NCBI GenBank assembly: GCA_037974665.1
Contig: CM075766.1
Coordinates: 47,357,569-47,421,568 of the forward strand
Source of the DNA: Ehretia macrophylla
Taxonomy: Eukaryota > Streptophyta > Magnoliopsida > Boraginales > Ehretiaceae
DNA: 64,000 nt
Direction of reading: 5' to 3'
Of the stretch, positions 1 through 11,262 are shown piece after piece. Each line of letters begins with the position of its first letter. Positions within the stretch are counted from its first letter, which is position 1. The notes under the pieces were generated by a model, which worked only from the letters and a program-made list of their open reading frames with translations, had not been told where the DNA came from and did not search any database. A program made the translations under genes and the position numbers.

Positions 1-1694
1 ACGATTCCGATGACATTAACGATGACGCGCCGGCCCAAACCACCTTATAACACCAGTTTGGAATACCCCGGAAGTATCCATCAATTCTACGACCCAAAAC
101 TCCCTGGGAGGCAACCCAAGCGAGAAGAGGGAATAGTTACGGAGCTAGAGCAACCAACACTGGCAACCCGAGGCTACCCAGAGAGGCCCATCACTCACGT
201 GCGAGACACTATGCAATGCAAGACTCGATACAAGGTGATAAACGAGCGATATCAAGCATTCTCAACAATTGATAAACATTTCAATCAATAATCAACTCTA
301 ACAAGCGTAATAACCATTAACAAGCATTTGTAATCAAACAAGTAACAAGAATAACACCAACTAACATTATCAAGCATTAACAAGTATTCTATAGGCATTA
401 TAAACATTCTATAAGCAATATACTATGAAAACACACAAAATCCCAAAAATGTCCCCAACTTTCAAAACGCTACTACTTTCAAATGAGCCACGAGCTTTGG
501 AAACCGACTTCACCAATCCTCCTAGGTCACCATAAGGCACGTCTAAAGACCCTGAAACCCTACTTTACCCTAGAATTCACGCAAAGTCCCGATTTCCTCC
601 TTTGATTGTTTGAACTACAACTATACTAACCAAACACCTAACTAATGCCATAATCGCACCAAAAGTTCTTCCATGGCCTCCCGAAACAATGCCATCACGT
701 AAAACGAGAAAATGCTAAACTCGACCTAAACGACCCTGACTTTCACCAAGGCGTTTTTCTCATTTTTTCCATTACGCAACCTAAACAAACCATGCATTTA
801 TACATTCTAGCATACCTAGCACCTTTTCACATCAACAGAAAGCATAACAGCGCAAGTTCATCGAAACAGGGATTTACTATTCACTATTTACTATTCATTA
901 CACAATTTATATTTCAAATTCGATATTCAACCGTAGAAAATGTTAAAAAGCTATAAATACACATTCTACAATTGCTAGGTAACATTCTTTAAGCAGTGAA
1001 ACAGACAAAATAACAACCTACGGTTAAATCACAAAAATTAAAGTTTACGTTCAATATTTTCAAATGCGCAAATAACGATAAAACCCTCACCTTAGACGCT
1101 CCTAGACGCTAGGAAAACCACGCTGGATGCCTCAGAAACCACCCCGCACAAGCTCACGTGACGAAATGAAGATTTGAAGTTGAAATATATTTTTTTTATT
1201 TTTCCTCCATGGTTTCATCCATGGCTCTTATTTTTTCTGGTTTTGCTCTTTTGTTTCGTATTTGATACTTAAATAAAAAATGACAAATGGTCAAAGCTTC
1301 GGTCAACCCGCTAAACCAAAACAGCTATGCGCGACCTTACGAAAACGGCCATAACTTCTTCTAGAAAACTCCAATTGACGAACGATTTGAAGCCTCAGAA
1401 ACTAGACTCATAGAGCTTTCCAACCATATATAATTTGCTACCTAAATCTTCCCCAATTGGTTTAGATTTAATTTCAAAGTTGACCCAAAATTTGACTAAC
1501 TTAACATTGCATTTTTTTATTTATAATCCCAAGTTTGCCCTTTATTAAACATTTCAAAAGTTTTCACCTTGTCCTAGTTGGTCATTGTAGATGAAAAGTC
1601 AACTAGTTTGGTCAAAGAAGGTGAAAGGTCAATAAAATGCAATTTAAATGAACTTTAAATGCTATTAAATATATGCCAGGTTTGGGGTATCACA
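1..1694 (-). mobile_element. Partial LTR of a Ty3-type retrotransposon, cut by window start
   Basis: This tract is the reverse complement of the LTR family seen complete at 11660-13956 and twice in 47736-54233. The shared landmark near the left edge is the block around 'ctccctgggaggcaacccaa' beside 'ccaccttataacaccag'. The LTR terminus is '...ggggtatcaca' ending at 1694, the complement of the family's TGTGATAACCC / TGTAATACCCG start, so this LTR reads on the minus strand. The next five bases (CATGT, 1695-1699) are the candidate target duplication, but its partner lies outside the window. I cannot tell whether this is a solo LTR or one end of a whole element. Confidence 0.85.
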
Positions 1695-1699
1695 CATGT

Positions 1700-3571
1700 G
1701 GCTGCTCAGCACCTATACCAAAGAAAGCGCTCAAGTCTATCCATTGAGTTCTTCTTGTCTTGCACTTTTACAAAGGGATAAAGTGACGTTAGTTGCTTAG
1801 TTTGATAGGATGACGAAGGTTGAAATTGACGTAAGGATGAGGAACGTAGTGTTGCAATGGAAAGGAAGCTTCACAACCAGGATCATTCTTTAAAGAAAGA
1901 AGGACCTTCTCCGATCACTGGCACCATCGATCGACTGAAGCAAGTGCCACAAAAGCCTCAGGCGAAGCTAGCTCGTCAGGTGAGAGCAAGAAGGCCTTTT
2001 CAGTAATTCCTGCCATCGACCGGACGTTCGATAGAAAGTTGAGTGCGTCTAGCCATTGATGGATCCACACCAAAATTGCTTTAATATAGTATAGTGGGGC
2101 TTATTTTGATGTGGAATTGGGCGAAGCACAACTTTGTGCCAGAAAAGAGGATCCTTATTCCTTAGTAGCTATGGAATAAGGTGCACTCACAACTTTTTTC
2201 CTTTCAAGAAAGCTAGGAAGCGTTCTCTATACGAGATAGAATGGAATAGGGAATAGAAAGAGGCAAGCTCAACAAGCAATCGAGAAGCAAGCACTAGAAC
2301 GAAAAGCAGAAGCGGCTTGCCTAAACTAAATGAGGTGAAGAAGTTACGACTATGAAGAAGATTATTGATTCACCAGAACATGAGAGATTGGAATAGAGGG
2401 ATTTTTCCAAGTCTTTTGAGAATCAATCTATCATATGGTTAAAGACAGAAACATCCAAGACTAGCCCAAGGAAACTCAAAAGACTGAGAAGAATACTGAA
2501 CTGGAGTCGAAAGAAATGGCTCTGATCCATAGAATGAAGTAGGACTGAGGGCTAACCTGATCTCGAGACAAAGAAGAGACTCCGAAGATGAACATCAGCT
2601 TATTAGACATCAGACAAAGGGGACTTCTTCTTTTCTTTAACCACAATAGGGTTCAACTTTCCTTTCATGTTAGCCATTGAGTCTTCTTTCGTTGAATTCA
2701 CTTCCTCCCTTCTTCAAGCTTCATCTCTTTCTTTCATTGGCAAACAGGTGGGATGCATTGGCACGACTCCACCTATTGAATAGAGAGAGGGCCTCTTACT
2801 AACAAGCGATACAGGCTTTACATCTCCATGTTGATTTGAATATATTGAAAAAGGCAAAGGCTAATCCCACAGAATCTTTGGGCTCTTCTCTAATTATGAG
2901 TTTGCCGCGCCAGCCCAGCCCTAGTTGTGGAAGTGGATGAAACGTCACTTCGATTCCCTTTCATTTTAGGTTGAATCTAAAGTAAGGTAGCATGTAACTA
3001 AGCGATCAATCCAATGCTCTGGATTGAGAGGGATGTGCTGCAAAGAAAACGTGGGTGCAGCAGTCCCATTACAGCGAAGGAGCCGACCTTTGGGGAGGGA
3101 GAATCGTTGTCGAGATTATTGGTTTAAGGGGGATAGCCAATCCCACATACGGCATAACCAAGGCCCATTAGGAGAGGTTCCTGCTTGGAAGTCGAACCCA
3201 GGCGGGAAGGAGCATGAGGTTCGCCTCTCCGAGTATAAGAATGCAATGCCTATGGTTAGGGATGATAGGTAGGAGCTGGTTTACCATACAAGATTTCATA
3301 TTGGGTAGTTTTTTTTGGTAGTTGTATGGTAATTAGTATTGTACCATAACTCAGCTAGTGGTAACCATTTAACCCATTCCTTTGGTCTATCCCCTGCTAC
3401 ACACCTCAAGTAAGCTTTTAAGCAAGGATTGACCACCACTAACTGATCTGATGGGCAGTCTGCGGGTGATAAGAAGAATAGAGAGGAAATTCCACATTAA
3501 TCAAATTGAAGAAGGCACATTACCGCAAGGGCTGATGAAAGCCAAGTTGGCCAACAAAGGTATTAAGGGCA

Positions 3572-3618
<47 letters not shown>

Positions 3619-3838
3619 GAATACCCTTCTTCCGAAAAGCCTCGATCTTTGACCTTTATAAAAAAAGGGTATCTAGTTCTGACCTAGGATAATAAGCTTA
3701 TGAGCTTGATCTTACTTCACCATCGAGAAAGGAAAGAAGACTTCCATCTCCAAGTTTCACTCAGATGTAGTTCCCTTCTTTTTGGGTATGAAGCAGTGTC
3801 CAAAATACCGAACAAGCATTAGCTCTCCCTGAAAATAA
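1700..3838. other. Gene-free spacer, mitochondrial-like
   Basis: I recognise no gene here. Only short open frames occur (for example 3024-3272), with no similarity I know and no domain. The A/G-rich and T/C-rich blocks resemble plant mitochondrial intergenic DNA. The only distinct element is the AT microsatellite, listed separately. Confidence 0.5.
3576..3615. repeat. (AT)n microsatellite
   Basis: An uninterrupted run of about 40 bases of alternating A and T follows 'gggcatattt'. It gives the artificial Ile-Tyr run in the frame that crosses it. Long AT dinucleotide runs are common in plant nuclear DNA and less usual in plant mitochondrial DNA. Confidence 0.95.
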
Positions 3839-4041
3839 GGTGATCCAGTCGCACCTTGCAGTATGGCTATCTTGTTACGACTGAACTCCAGTCACTAGCC
3901 TTGCCTTCGGCATCCCCCTCTTTGCGGTTAAGGTAACAACTTTGGTCATAGCCAGCTCCCATAGTGTGACGGGCGGTGTGTATAAGGCCCGGGAACAAAT
4001 TCAGCTGACCAGCGTTTAGTAGCGATTCCTGCTTCATTCAA
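3839..4041 (-). pseudogene. rrn16: Plastid-derived rrn16 fragment (3' end of 16S rRNA)
   Basis: Read on the minus strand, this matches the last 200 or so bases of plastid 16S rRNA. It has the 'ccgggccttatacacaccg' block, the helix-44 region 'ggggatgccgaaggcaagg', 'aagtcgtaacaag'-like sequence (here 'cagtcgtaacaag') and a 3' end of 'ctggatcacc'. The helix-44 sequence is plastid type rather than plant mitochondrial 18S. It carries many substitutions, including CG-to-TG and CG-to-CA changes, and is truncated upstream (beyond 4041), so it cannot be functional. Plastid-to-mitochondrion transfers of this operon are common in plants. The decay suggests an old event. Confidence 0.85.
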
Positions 4042-7000
4042 CCAATCAAGTTTTTTGCAAATAGAGATCGATTTTGCCCATTCATTCTTATATGGAATAG
4101 GGTTGCGGTTGTAAAACCATTATTAGGCCATTCTTTCCACGCTAAGAGATTAGATTTGACCTCTTGATTATCATGTATTCTCTTTCATGTTTAGTCTCTA
4201 TCATAGGGCAAGAACTAGAGCAAAGTGGAAGAGGCGGCGGGCGTAACCTTCTAAGGCAGGGTGGCAAGATAGAAAGATAAGCTATTCTTTCCATCTGCCT
4301 ATTACTATTAGGTTAGGTAGGCTTGACAGCTCGAAGCTTTGTAATAGAGCACCAACTCTTCCTCTTCTTATACTAATGATGTTCCCACGGTTCAAATAGC
4401 TTATTACATATGTGCCAAGCAGCGCCGGTAACTCCAAAATTGATAATTCTTGGCCACTGACTTACTACGTTCATTCAAATGCCACTTATGCGTAAGACAT
4501 TAAGTTGGACTACTTTCCTTCTAGTAATTCCTATTTTTCCGTGTGGTCACCTGGCCATTCTACTTACTGGCTTGGATATTTCGAAATAAAATGATTTGCT
4601 TTGGTGGGTTATTTTTATAAAAAAAAAGAATTTAACTAAGTGGCACTCCTTCCTTGCTTCTTAGCCCATAGTGGGATATTTACAATCGATCGTAGATTCC
4701 CTGTCTTGGCTAGGAACCTAGTCCCTTCTTGTGACAACATAAGAGAAGGTGTTTAGAAGCTTGTTTGATAGAACAAGGAATTGCCTTTTTTGTTTTGACC
4801 AGGCGAAAGGCAATTCTATATAAGATAAGAGTCAAATAATTTCTAGAGAAGAATCCCTCCCTAGTCCTAGCTCATTGGGTGTCTTGTTGGCTATCTTTCA
4901 TGCCCCGTAATAGAAGGGGTGATACTTCATTTTATTTAATAGTTAGCCACTCAGGATAGAGATTTGGCTTAGTGAAAATAGAACTAGAACCAAAGTCGTA
5001 CTGTTTATTCCATATCCTTATATAATGCCCTTTAAACCACCAACAGGTCCTATTCTGACAACACTGAAAAAGGGCTCTCTCTGTCAGTACCTTAAACTAA
5101 TTAGGCATTTCCAAGCTGCTCTTTCATAAGCTATGATGGCACTTTTGAATAAACAAAATAGTCTATGTAATCTTCCTTTTTTTCCCAGGAGCATTCGACT
5201 GAAGAAGTATTAGTAAGACTCTGACGAAGCCGTATGAGCAATGGAGTCTGGTGAGGTAGCTCTTGGTCAGATGTTTCCGCTCGAGTTTTAATGCTTGATG
5301 GGACTAGGATGTATTTAATCCTATAAGGGTCGACCTATAATGCCTTAAAATAGCCTTGCCCCTTATGTCCCTTATTCCAACTAGAAAGTCACCCAAGAAG
5401 TAAGGAAGCAAAGCTGTTGCGATTGGTATTCCTTTTTTTATTGCCTGTGGGCAATCTAATCATAAGAATAGGAATACTTAGAATATCCCCCGAAATAGAA
5501 TAGGAATAAAGGAGCTCCTTACCTCAGCAGAAGAAATAGAGTCTTTATTGCACTTCCCGCTTCCACCGAAAGGAAGTTCACTTCACAACCACCTTTTCTT
5601 CGAGAAGGCATATAAGGAAGAATTTTCATAGAATAGATCGGTAAAGACCTTACTCTATTTTATTCTTAAAAGAAGGAAGATAAGCAGAAGCTTACTCTTC
5701 TATAAGGGAGGCGAGTCAAATCTCAGCTGTCAGTAGTCTTTCTTCCATGTAGTTTCAGGCTCAGGCATAGATTTCATCTCTTCTTTTGTTGTGGATGATC
5801 GAAGCCTAGCCTGGGCTGTAGAGGGCTAAGAGGACTAAAGCATAGTGTAGGCAGCAAAATACCCGACCAATAAAACTGCTATTCAAGCTATCTTACCCAG
5901 TACGAGACTAGAGGAAACTGAAACGGCAATGGGTAGCCCAAAGGTATGAAGTAAGTCGGCTGATAAGGAGAGGAAGGTAGACGCTCGACCGATAGGGAGA
6001 GGTTCCAGCCTTAGAATTGGGTTTTTGGGGATTTTAGATAAGGATCGGCGCTAACTTAGAATCAAAAGAATCAGAGGTTTAACCAGGCAATGAATATTGT
6101 GTACTTAAATTCCACTTAAGGACCAAAACAAGTGGAGGGAACCACAGACCCTATTGAGGCAGAGGAAGAGGAATAGATGTCCGGCAAGCTTCCTTGATAA
6201 AGAAAGGAAAGCTGGTAGCCGCCCATGGAAGTCTTGTTTGCGGGTGTATGATCTAATCCTCATCCTATACCCGCAAGGAGGAGAAACTTCCTATTGTTGA
6301 TGGGATTGAACTTCAAGCAGTACGAATCGAAGCGAAGTCTGTTGCTCTTTGTTCTCTTTCGTCTTCGATCTATTCAACCTTCGTTCCGCTATGCTCTTTA
6401 TAACTATATCCTCTTCTCTGGTAACTCAACGGAGATCCTATTCTTTTCTCTCTTTTTAACGCTTTCTTTATGTTTATCACTCTTTTTAGCAGCTGGAGCA
6501 AGAGGTAGGAATCTTTATATTTGAATAGGCTCTGACCTCTGTCCTAGTCCGTGGGCTTCTATACTCCCCGTAACTGAGAAAAGCAAGTGCACTCGCAACA
6601 AGCAAGAGGCACTCTTTCCGACACAATCAAAGGCAACGGGAGGAGTAGTAGGTAGAAAGCAAACAGACTAAGATGCATATAAGGTACATAAGCCGCCGAC
6701 CCACGGGAATCTCGATTAGGAAAGTGCCGCTCATAGTATTTTGACGCTATCCATCCTTCCAGTGCATGCTACGTGTTGGTTAATCAAAGATTATATTCAT
6801 TTCTTAGGCCCCAAGCTGAGCTCTCCCACATTCCGAACATGAGACTTCTAGAACTCGACGCCCCATCGTTCGTACCCAGCTGCATCTACCCACACTACAT
6901 AGGAATGTGACTAAAGGTCAATGAAGGAGAAAAGAGAGAGCCTTTAACTTAAAGTAGACCAATCACAAAAGAAAGTATCGAAGGACGCTTTACCGAATAC

Positions 7001-7459
7001 AATGACACCGATGAGTGCCAACATACCATAGCCTGAAGACTGATCTTACCGGAGATGGTCTCAAGGAAGGAAATCTGGATAATCATCAACAAATCAAGAG
7101 CTTACCCAACCTTTTCACTTTGACACCATTCTCATTTTCCTTCTTCCACCATACCAACCCAACTCTTAAGAAGATGGTGCTCTTCAGGATTAAGTGGGTT
7201 GCAGACTCCTTTTCAATCTACCATATGGAAGCTTCTTCTATGTTGGGAGACACTCATCCCTCACTAGACGGGAAGCGTGGCAGGGCAATAGTTTTTTTCG
7301 AGATAAAGGAAGTCTGAGGGAAGAGGTAAGACATTCTTGACCATTGACACCACAAAGATTATAGGTCATTTTTGACTAATTAAACGGAAGCGGTAAAGAT
7401 GATCTGCCTTCTCATTCATTCTTTTGGAAATATGTAATAGTACTTGCAGGGAATGACCC
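4042..7459. other. Gene-free spacer, mitochondrial-like
   Basis: I see no gene I recognise. Open frames at 6294-6524 and 7015-7317 are short. The first ends in a Leu/Phe/Ser-rich hydrophobic stretch of low complexity and neither has a known motif. The dispersed repeat at 5961-6006 lies inside and is listed separately. Confidence 0.5.
5961..6006 (+). repeat. Dispersed ~46-bp repeat, copy 1
   Basis: The core 'gctcgaccgatagggagagg' is preceded by 'tgataaggagagg'. The inverse complement of the whole block, with a few mismatches, is at about 58607-58650. The core recurs at 20597-20640 and 58660-58700, and the 'ctgataaggagagg' half recurs near 17017-17030. It belongs to a small dispersed family of the kind common in plant mitochondrial spacers. 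No function is evident. Confidence 0.7.
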
Positions 7460-7850
7460 CCCATCCGGGAAATTCGTGTGCCCTTTCTATTCTGGTAGCA
7501 TTTCGGGTAAGATGCCAAAGCCAAAGACGCAAACTAAATTCAAGAGCTTCCTGGGACGCATCAACTGCATCGGCCGCCCTAATTACCTGTACCTATGAGC
7601 CCCTGTTCAAGCTGTTTCAGAAGAATGCTCTGATGGAATAGAACAAGGATTGTCAGTTTGATAAGAAAGATCAAGACATACCTCTTTAACCGGCGTGCCT
7701 GTACTTGTTCCGCCAGAACGCGGTCACCACCTATTGATTATCTTTCAGTCTTGGAAACCTCAATAGGGTGTGTACTGGGGCAGCACGACAAAACTGGTCG
7801 GGGGGAACAGGATATGCAAATGGCGTCTATCAGAGATAGAGTGCTTTCTT
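7460..7850 (+). pseudogene. Decayed Ty3/gypsy (Tat-type) pol fragment, RT thumb to RNase H
   Basis: Pieces in different frames match Tat/Ogre-lineage Ty3 polyprotein in the correct order. From 7512 the frame reads MPKPKTQTKFKSFLGRIN, like the 'FLGRINYI' thumb motif. A frameshift leads to YEPLFKLFQKNALMEWNKD, then a block reading PVLVPPERG, then a block ending in CVLGQHDKTGR, matching the start of RNase H. At least two frameshifts and several stops separate the blocks. The lineage call rests on the FLGRIN, EPLFKL and GQHD motifs and is from family knowledge. No LTRs accompany it, so it is an old fragment and not part of the young insertions. Confidence 0.75.
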
Positions 7851-8554
7851 GTGTCGGATGGAAATAAACTCTCACTCGGAATATTATGCCAACAAGTTGC
7901 CGAATTGGCTTGGCTATGTTCTTTTTACCGGTAAGTGGTTTGAGGAAACCAAACAGGCAATGAACAGGCCAGGCAGTAAAATAGAAAAGGATCCTCAACG
8001 CCCTTGGCTACGAAAGAAGGCTAGGCTCCTTGAACCAGAGCTAATTCAATCTTTCCATTCTCGAACAGTGGATCTAGCCTTTCGACTGGATCACCATCAA
8101 CCAATACTTACCCAACTTCTTTTTAGTATGCCCAGCATAGTTGTCACAGTCAGGTTCAACTGGATCATTTATTATAAGATCGTAGGAAGGTTGAACGAAG
8201 ACGCCCTTTGAAAAGAAGTAGGTTTACAGGGTTCATTCTCTAAGAAAGCAAGGGTCCTACTCAAGGACAAAAGAAGCAAAAAGGCAGTTGTACGAGATAT
8301 CTCCCAATGATTTTTGGTATTCTGGTTCGGAAAGCTCACTAGCAATGGGTTGTGCCAAGGAAACCATCTAAAAGAAGCATGAATGGCAAATCACAAGACT
8401 GGGTTTAGAATAAGCTAATAGCGGTCCTAAACTCGAATACAGGTTCGTCTTTCTTCAAGCTGTAACGTTAGTAGATAGATAGTCCTTTTAGTTCAATGCC
8501 AGCTCGTTCACGCCTTGTAATGCTTAGAAACTTGTGATAAAAAAGAAATATTTT

Positions 8555-8735
8555 TCTCATACCTATTCAGCTATGGATCTCATTTTTCTTGGAGGAGTTT
8601 CAGGTGAAGATTGACCTGAACTAGGACTTGAATCTGAAGAGCTTGGAAAAGTTGATCTATTTCTGAATCAGAATCTTGATCTCTTTCTTCAACTTCATCA
8701 GCTTGCATTGGCACATTTTTGAATTGTTGTGATTG
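8555..8735 (-). pseudogene. Ty1/copia polyprotein linker fragment
   Basis: On the minus strand the frame runs from about 8735 as an acidic stretch containing EVEERDQDSDSEID. After a frameshift it reads SSDSSPSSGQSSPETPPRKM and then RSIAE before a stop. This Ser/Pro-rich hinge ending in PPRK-RSLAD-like residues is typical of the join between integrase and reverse transcriptase in plant copia elements. Only the hinge is left. It abuts a Caulimoviridae scrap on the opposite strand, so the two were joined by rearrangement or nested insertion. Confidence 0.65.
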
Positions 8736-8997
8736 AGGAATTACGACAAGCTTCTTCTCTACTTTGTTTGCATCCCAATTCCAAGATGAAGATTCATCAA
8801 CACAAACACATACTTCAAACAGACGCTAGCGATGATATGTGGGCCGCCTATCTCTTAGAAGAAATAGATGGAAATAGTAGATACAGAAGCGGCATGTTCA
8901 AACGATCTGAGCAAGACTACCATTCAACATTCAAAGAAATTCTCGTACTCAGAAGAGGCATTGAAAAGTTTGAATTTAACATTCTGGGGCACTAATA
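8736..8997 (+). pseudogene. Endogenous Caulimoviridae fragment (RT-RNase H)
   Basis: An open frame matches the junction of reverse transcriptase and RNase H in plant pararetroviruses. It has ILQTDASDDMW (first catalytic Asp region of RNase H), YRSGMFKRSEQDYHSTFKEI and IEKFEFNILGH, ending at a TAG. The YHSTFKE-I and GI-KFEF-L-GH spacing distinguishes Caulimoviridae from Ty3 retrotransposons. Only about 85 residues remain, with no movement protein, coat protein or polymerase core, so it is a dead remnant. Pararetrovirus sequence normally integrates in plant nuclear DNA. I cannot assign a genus. Confidence 0.75.
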
Positions 8998-11262
8998 GCG
9001 ATGCACATTCCCAGTGTCTCGATGGCTCATAGGCTGCTCTACGAATAGCAACTATGTCACTTCTGTCTATTAGTGAAAGGCTAAGGCTTCATCCTAACTT
9101 TTGAAGCTCGTGGAAAGAAAGGAAAGGACAAACAGTAGAGAAGGAATGCTTCTTTGATTAAGAAGAAAGTCTGATTCCTCTTGGCGGCACATAAGGAAGT
9201 TGACTGTGAATTCTTCTTGGCTCTTAGCTCAAAAGGAGTGAAGTCTGCCTATCAATCAACATAAAAGTTCACCCTCTCCCTTGTCAACTCCGAACGAATA
9301 TTTAGTTAGCCGTGAATAAGAACTCTTCTTGCTTGTTGCCAGGTAGCTCCATGGTTTGTTAGCTCGAAAGTGAGTTCTTACTCTTTGACATGAAAGGAAG
9401 AAAGCTATGATTACCTGGGGTGAGGTTGACCTTCTTTTTGCGGTATGGCTATTAGTCTTATTAGAGTCAGTAGCTAGGAATCTCTTCTTCCGCTTATTAG
9501 CAGTGTGACTGTAACTTTCTTCTTGAAAAGACAACTTTCCTTTGGCGGTATCGTATATAATAATAAGGATGAATTTAGTAGCTTTCTTTTTATCCAACAA
9601 CTAGAAATCTCGTAGGAGAAGAAAACAACTTTACTTCACTGAAAGGGCATATCTTTCTTTTTATTGCTGATCTTCTCAATTGCACGATTTTCTTCGATAA
9701 GCCACTACCCAATAGAGAAACGCCATGTGTAGATCGGAAAGGTCTCATGAAGTCGGTCACCGGTAGGTCTAAGAATGGATTTCAAGCTTGATAAGCTGAA
9801 ACCAGACAATCCATTCCTTCAGTAGGGGGATCCTTGTTCACATGTTTAACAAATGCAAATAGAATATGCAAACCTAAAAAAAATAGGACAATCATCCGTC
9901 TAAGGAAAAAATGGAGGCGTCGAGATATTCGTTGACTAAGGCCTTGTCACGAGCTGGGCTCGTACCAGCGCTTTCTAGATATAGTCCAAATTTCAACACA
10001 TTTCTGATCGTGACTTTAAAAAACAAAGAAGATAAATTGGGCCAAGGTAGTTGGTGCCTGCTTTGCTTGCTTACCAAGCGACTCTGGCAAGTTACTTGGC
10101 AAAATTGAAATGAAGAACGTCGAAAACCCATTGGGGGTCGTGGAGCTTTCATCCTGCATATCCCTCCCAAATGGCTATATGAACAAAATGCCCTCTCATT
10201 CACTGCGCTGACTTCTCTAGCCAAAACATATAAGATAAGACACATAAGAAGATTACAACTCGTACAAATTCCCTAGGACTGAAAAAACCCACAGAATCAA
10301 AACCATCGACCATCCCTTCTATCTAAAAGAATATGAGAGTTAGTTCCAAACACTCTCGCCTCACATGCTAATCTTCCAGTCTAGTTATCTACTGTATCGG
10401 AGAGCGTATCGCCTTACTATTATTTCTTTGACCCAGACTTGGTATCCATGTTAGGAAGTAAAAAAGACCCCTTGCCGCTGCACTAATTTCGTTCATCAGT
10501 CAAAAAAAGTCGTGTGAGGACTAGCTCTCTTAGGTTGAGCCCTGGTTCGTGTTGAAGTGTAGCTACGTCTCGTAAGGTCACTTTACCCAAATACCTTACT
10601 TACATGGAACTACCCTCGACTTGATCCATCCCAATGATGGTTGGTAGGCCACTCTTTTCCGAGAGCGCGGTTGAGAAAGATTTTGTATTAAAACCCTGGG
10701 ACTTTGTCCGCTTTCGTCGAATGGCTGCTAACCATTATTCTGGGTGGATATTGCAACGATACCCTTAGCCCAATCTTTATAGCCAATCCCGGTGATAGAT
10801 ATTTTATAACAAATTCCACCAGGATAGAATAAGGCTATAAGCAAATCATTGAGAACCCGATAGCCCTGCCAGCAAGGCCAATTAACCCTTTGCTTAAAGA
10901 TTCTATTCTAGAGTAAGTTTACTTGAGAAGGCTTAAAGCTCTACCTTGCAGTTCAAAGTCTAGAAGCAATTCCCGTCCTTGTCTATCTTTCGGGCTATTT
11001 GTTCTTTCCTTCAGTTGGTTCGGAGAGAATGGGATGTATAGCACCATTTCCTAGGCCCTATGCTTTAGTCATAGCTTTTGAGGGGGGCCCACCTTACCTC
11101 TCCCCCCTCCCATGGCCAAGCACATCCTTTACTTAATGCGTTGACCATGGCCTCCTTACTTTATCAGAACTATCTTTTGGTACAATCCTTCTTTCGTTCT
11201 GGGAACTATCTTTTTGGAAGTTCGATCCTTGCCCCCTATTTCTTTCCTATTATTTTCTTACA
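8998..11262. other. Gene-free spacer, mitochondrial-like
   Basis: No gene recognised. The segment around 9890-10260 is open on both strands (minus 9892-10245, 117 codons; plus 9911-10108) but shows no domain or familiar motif. The frame at 11078-11266 is short and hydrophobic at its end. I would not annotate any of these as genes. Confidence 0.5.

Noticed and set aside
7849-8211. 120-codon plus frame as a gene
   Set aside because: It starts within the decayed Tat-type RNase H region and shows no family match further on.
9892-10245. Overlapping frames on both strands as a mitochondrial ribosomal protein
   Set aside because: I compared them with the mitochondrial ribosomal and ccm proteins I know and found no match.
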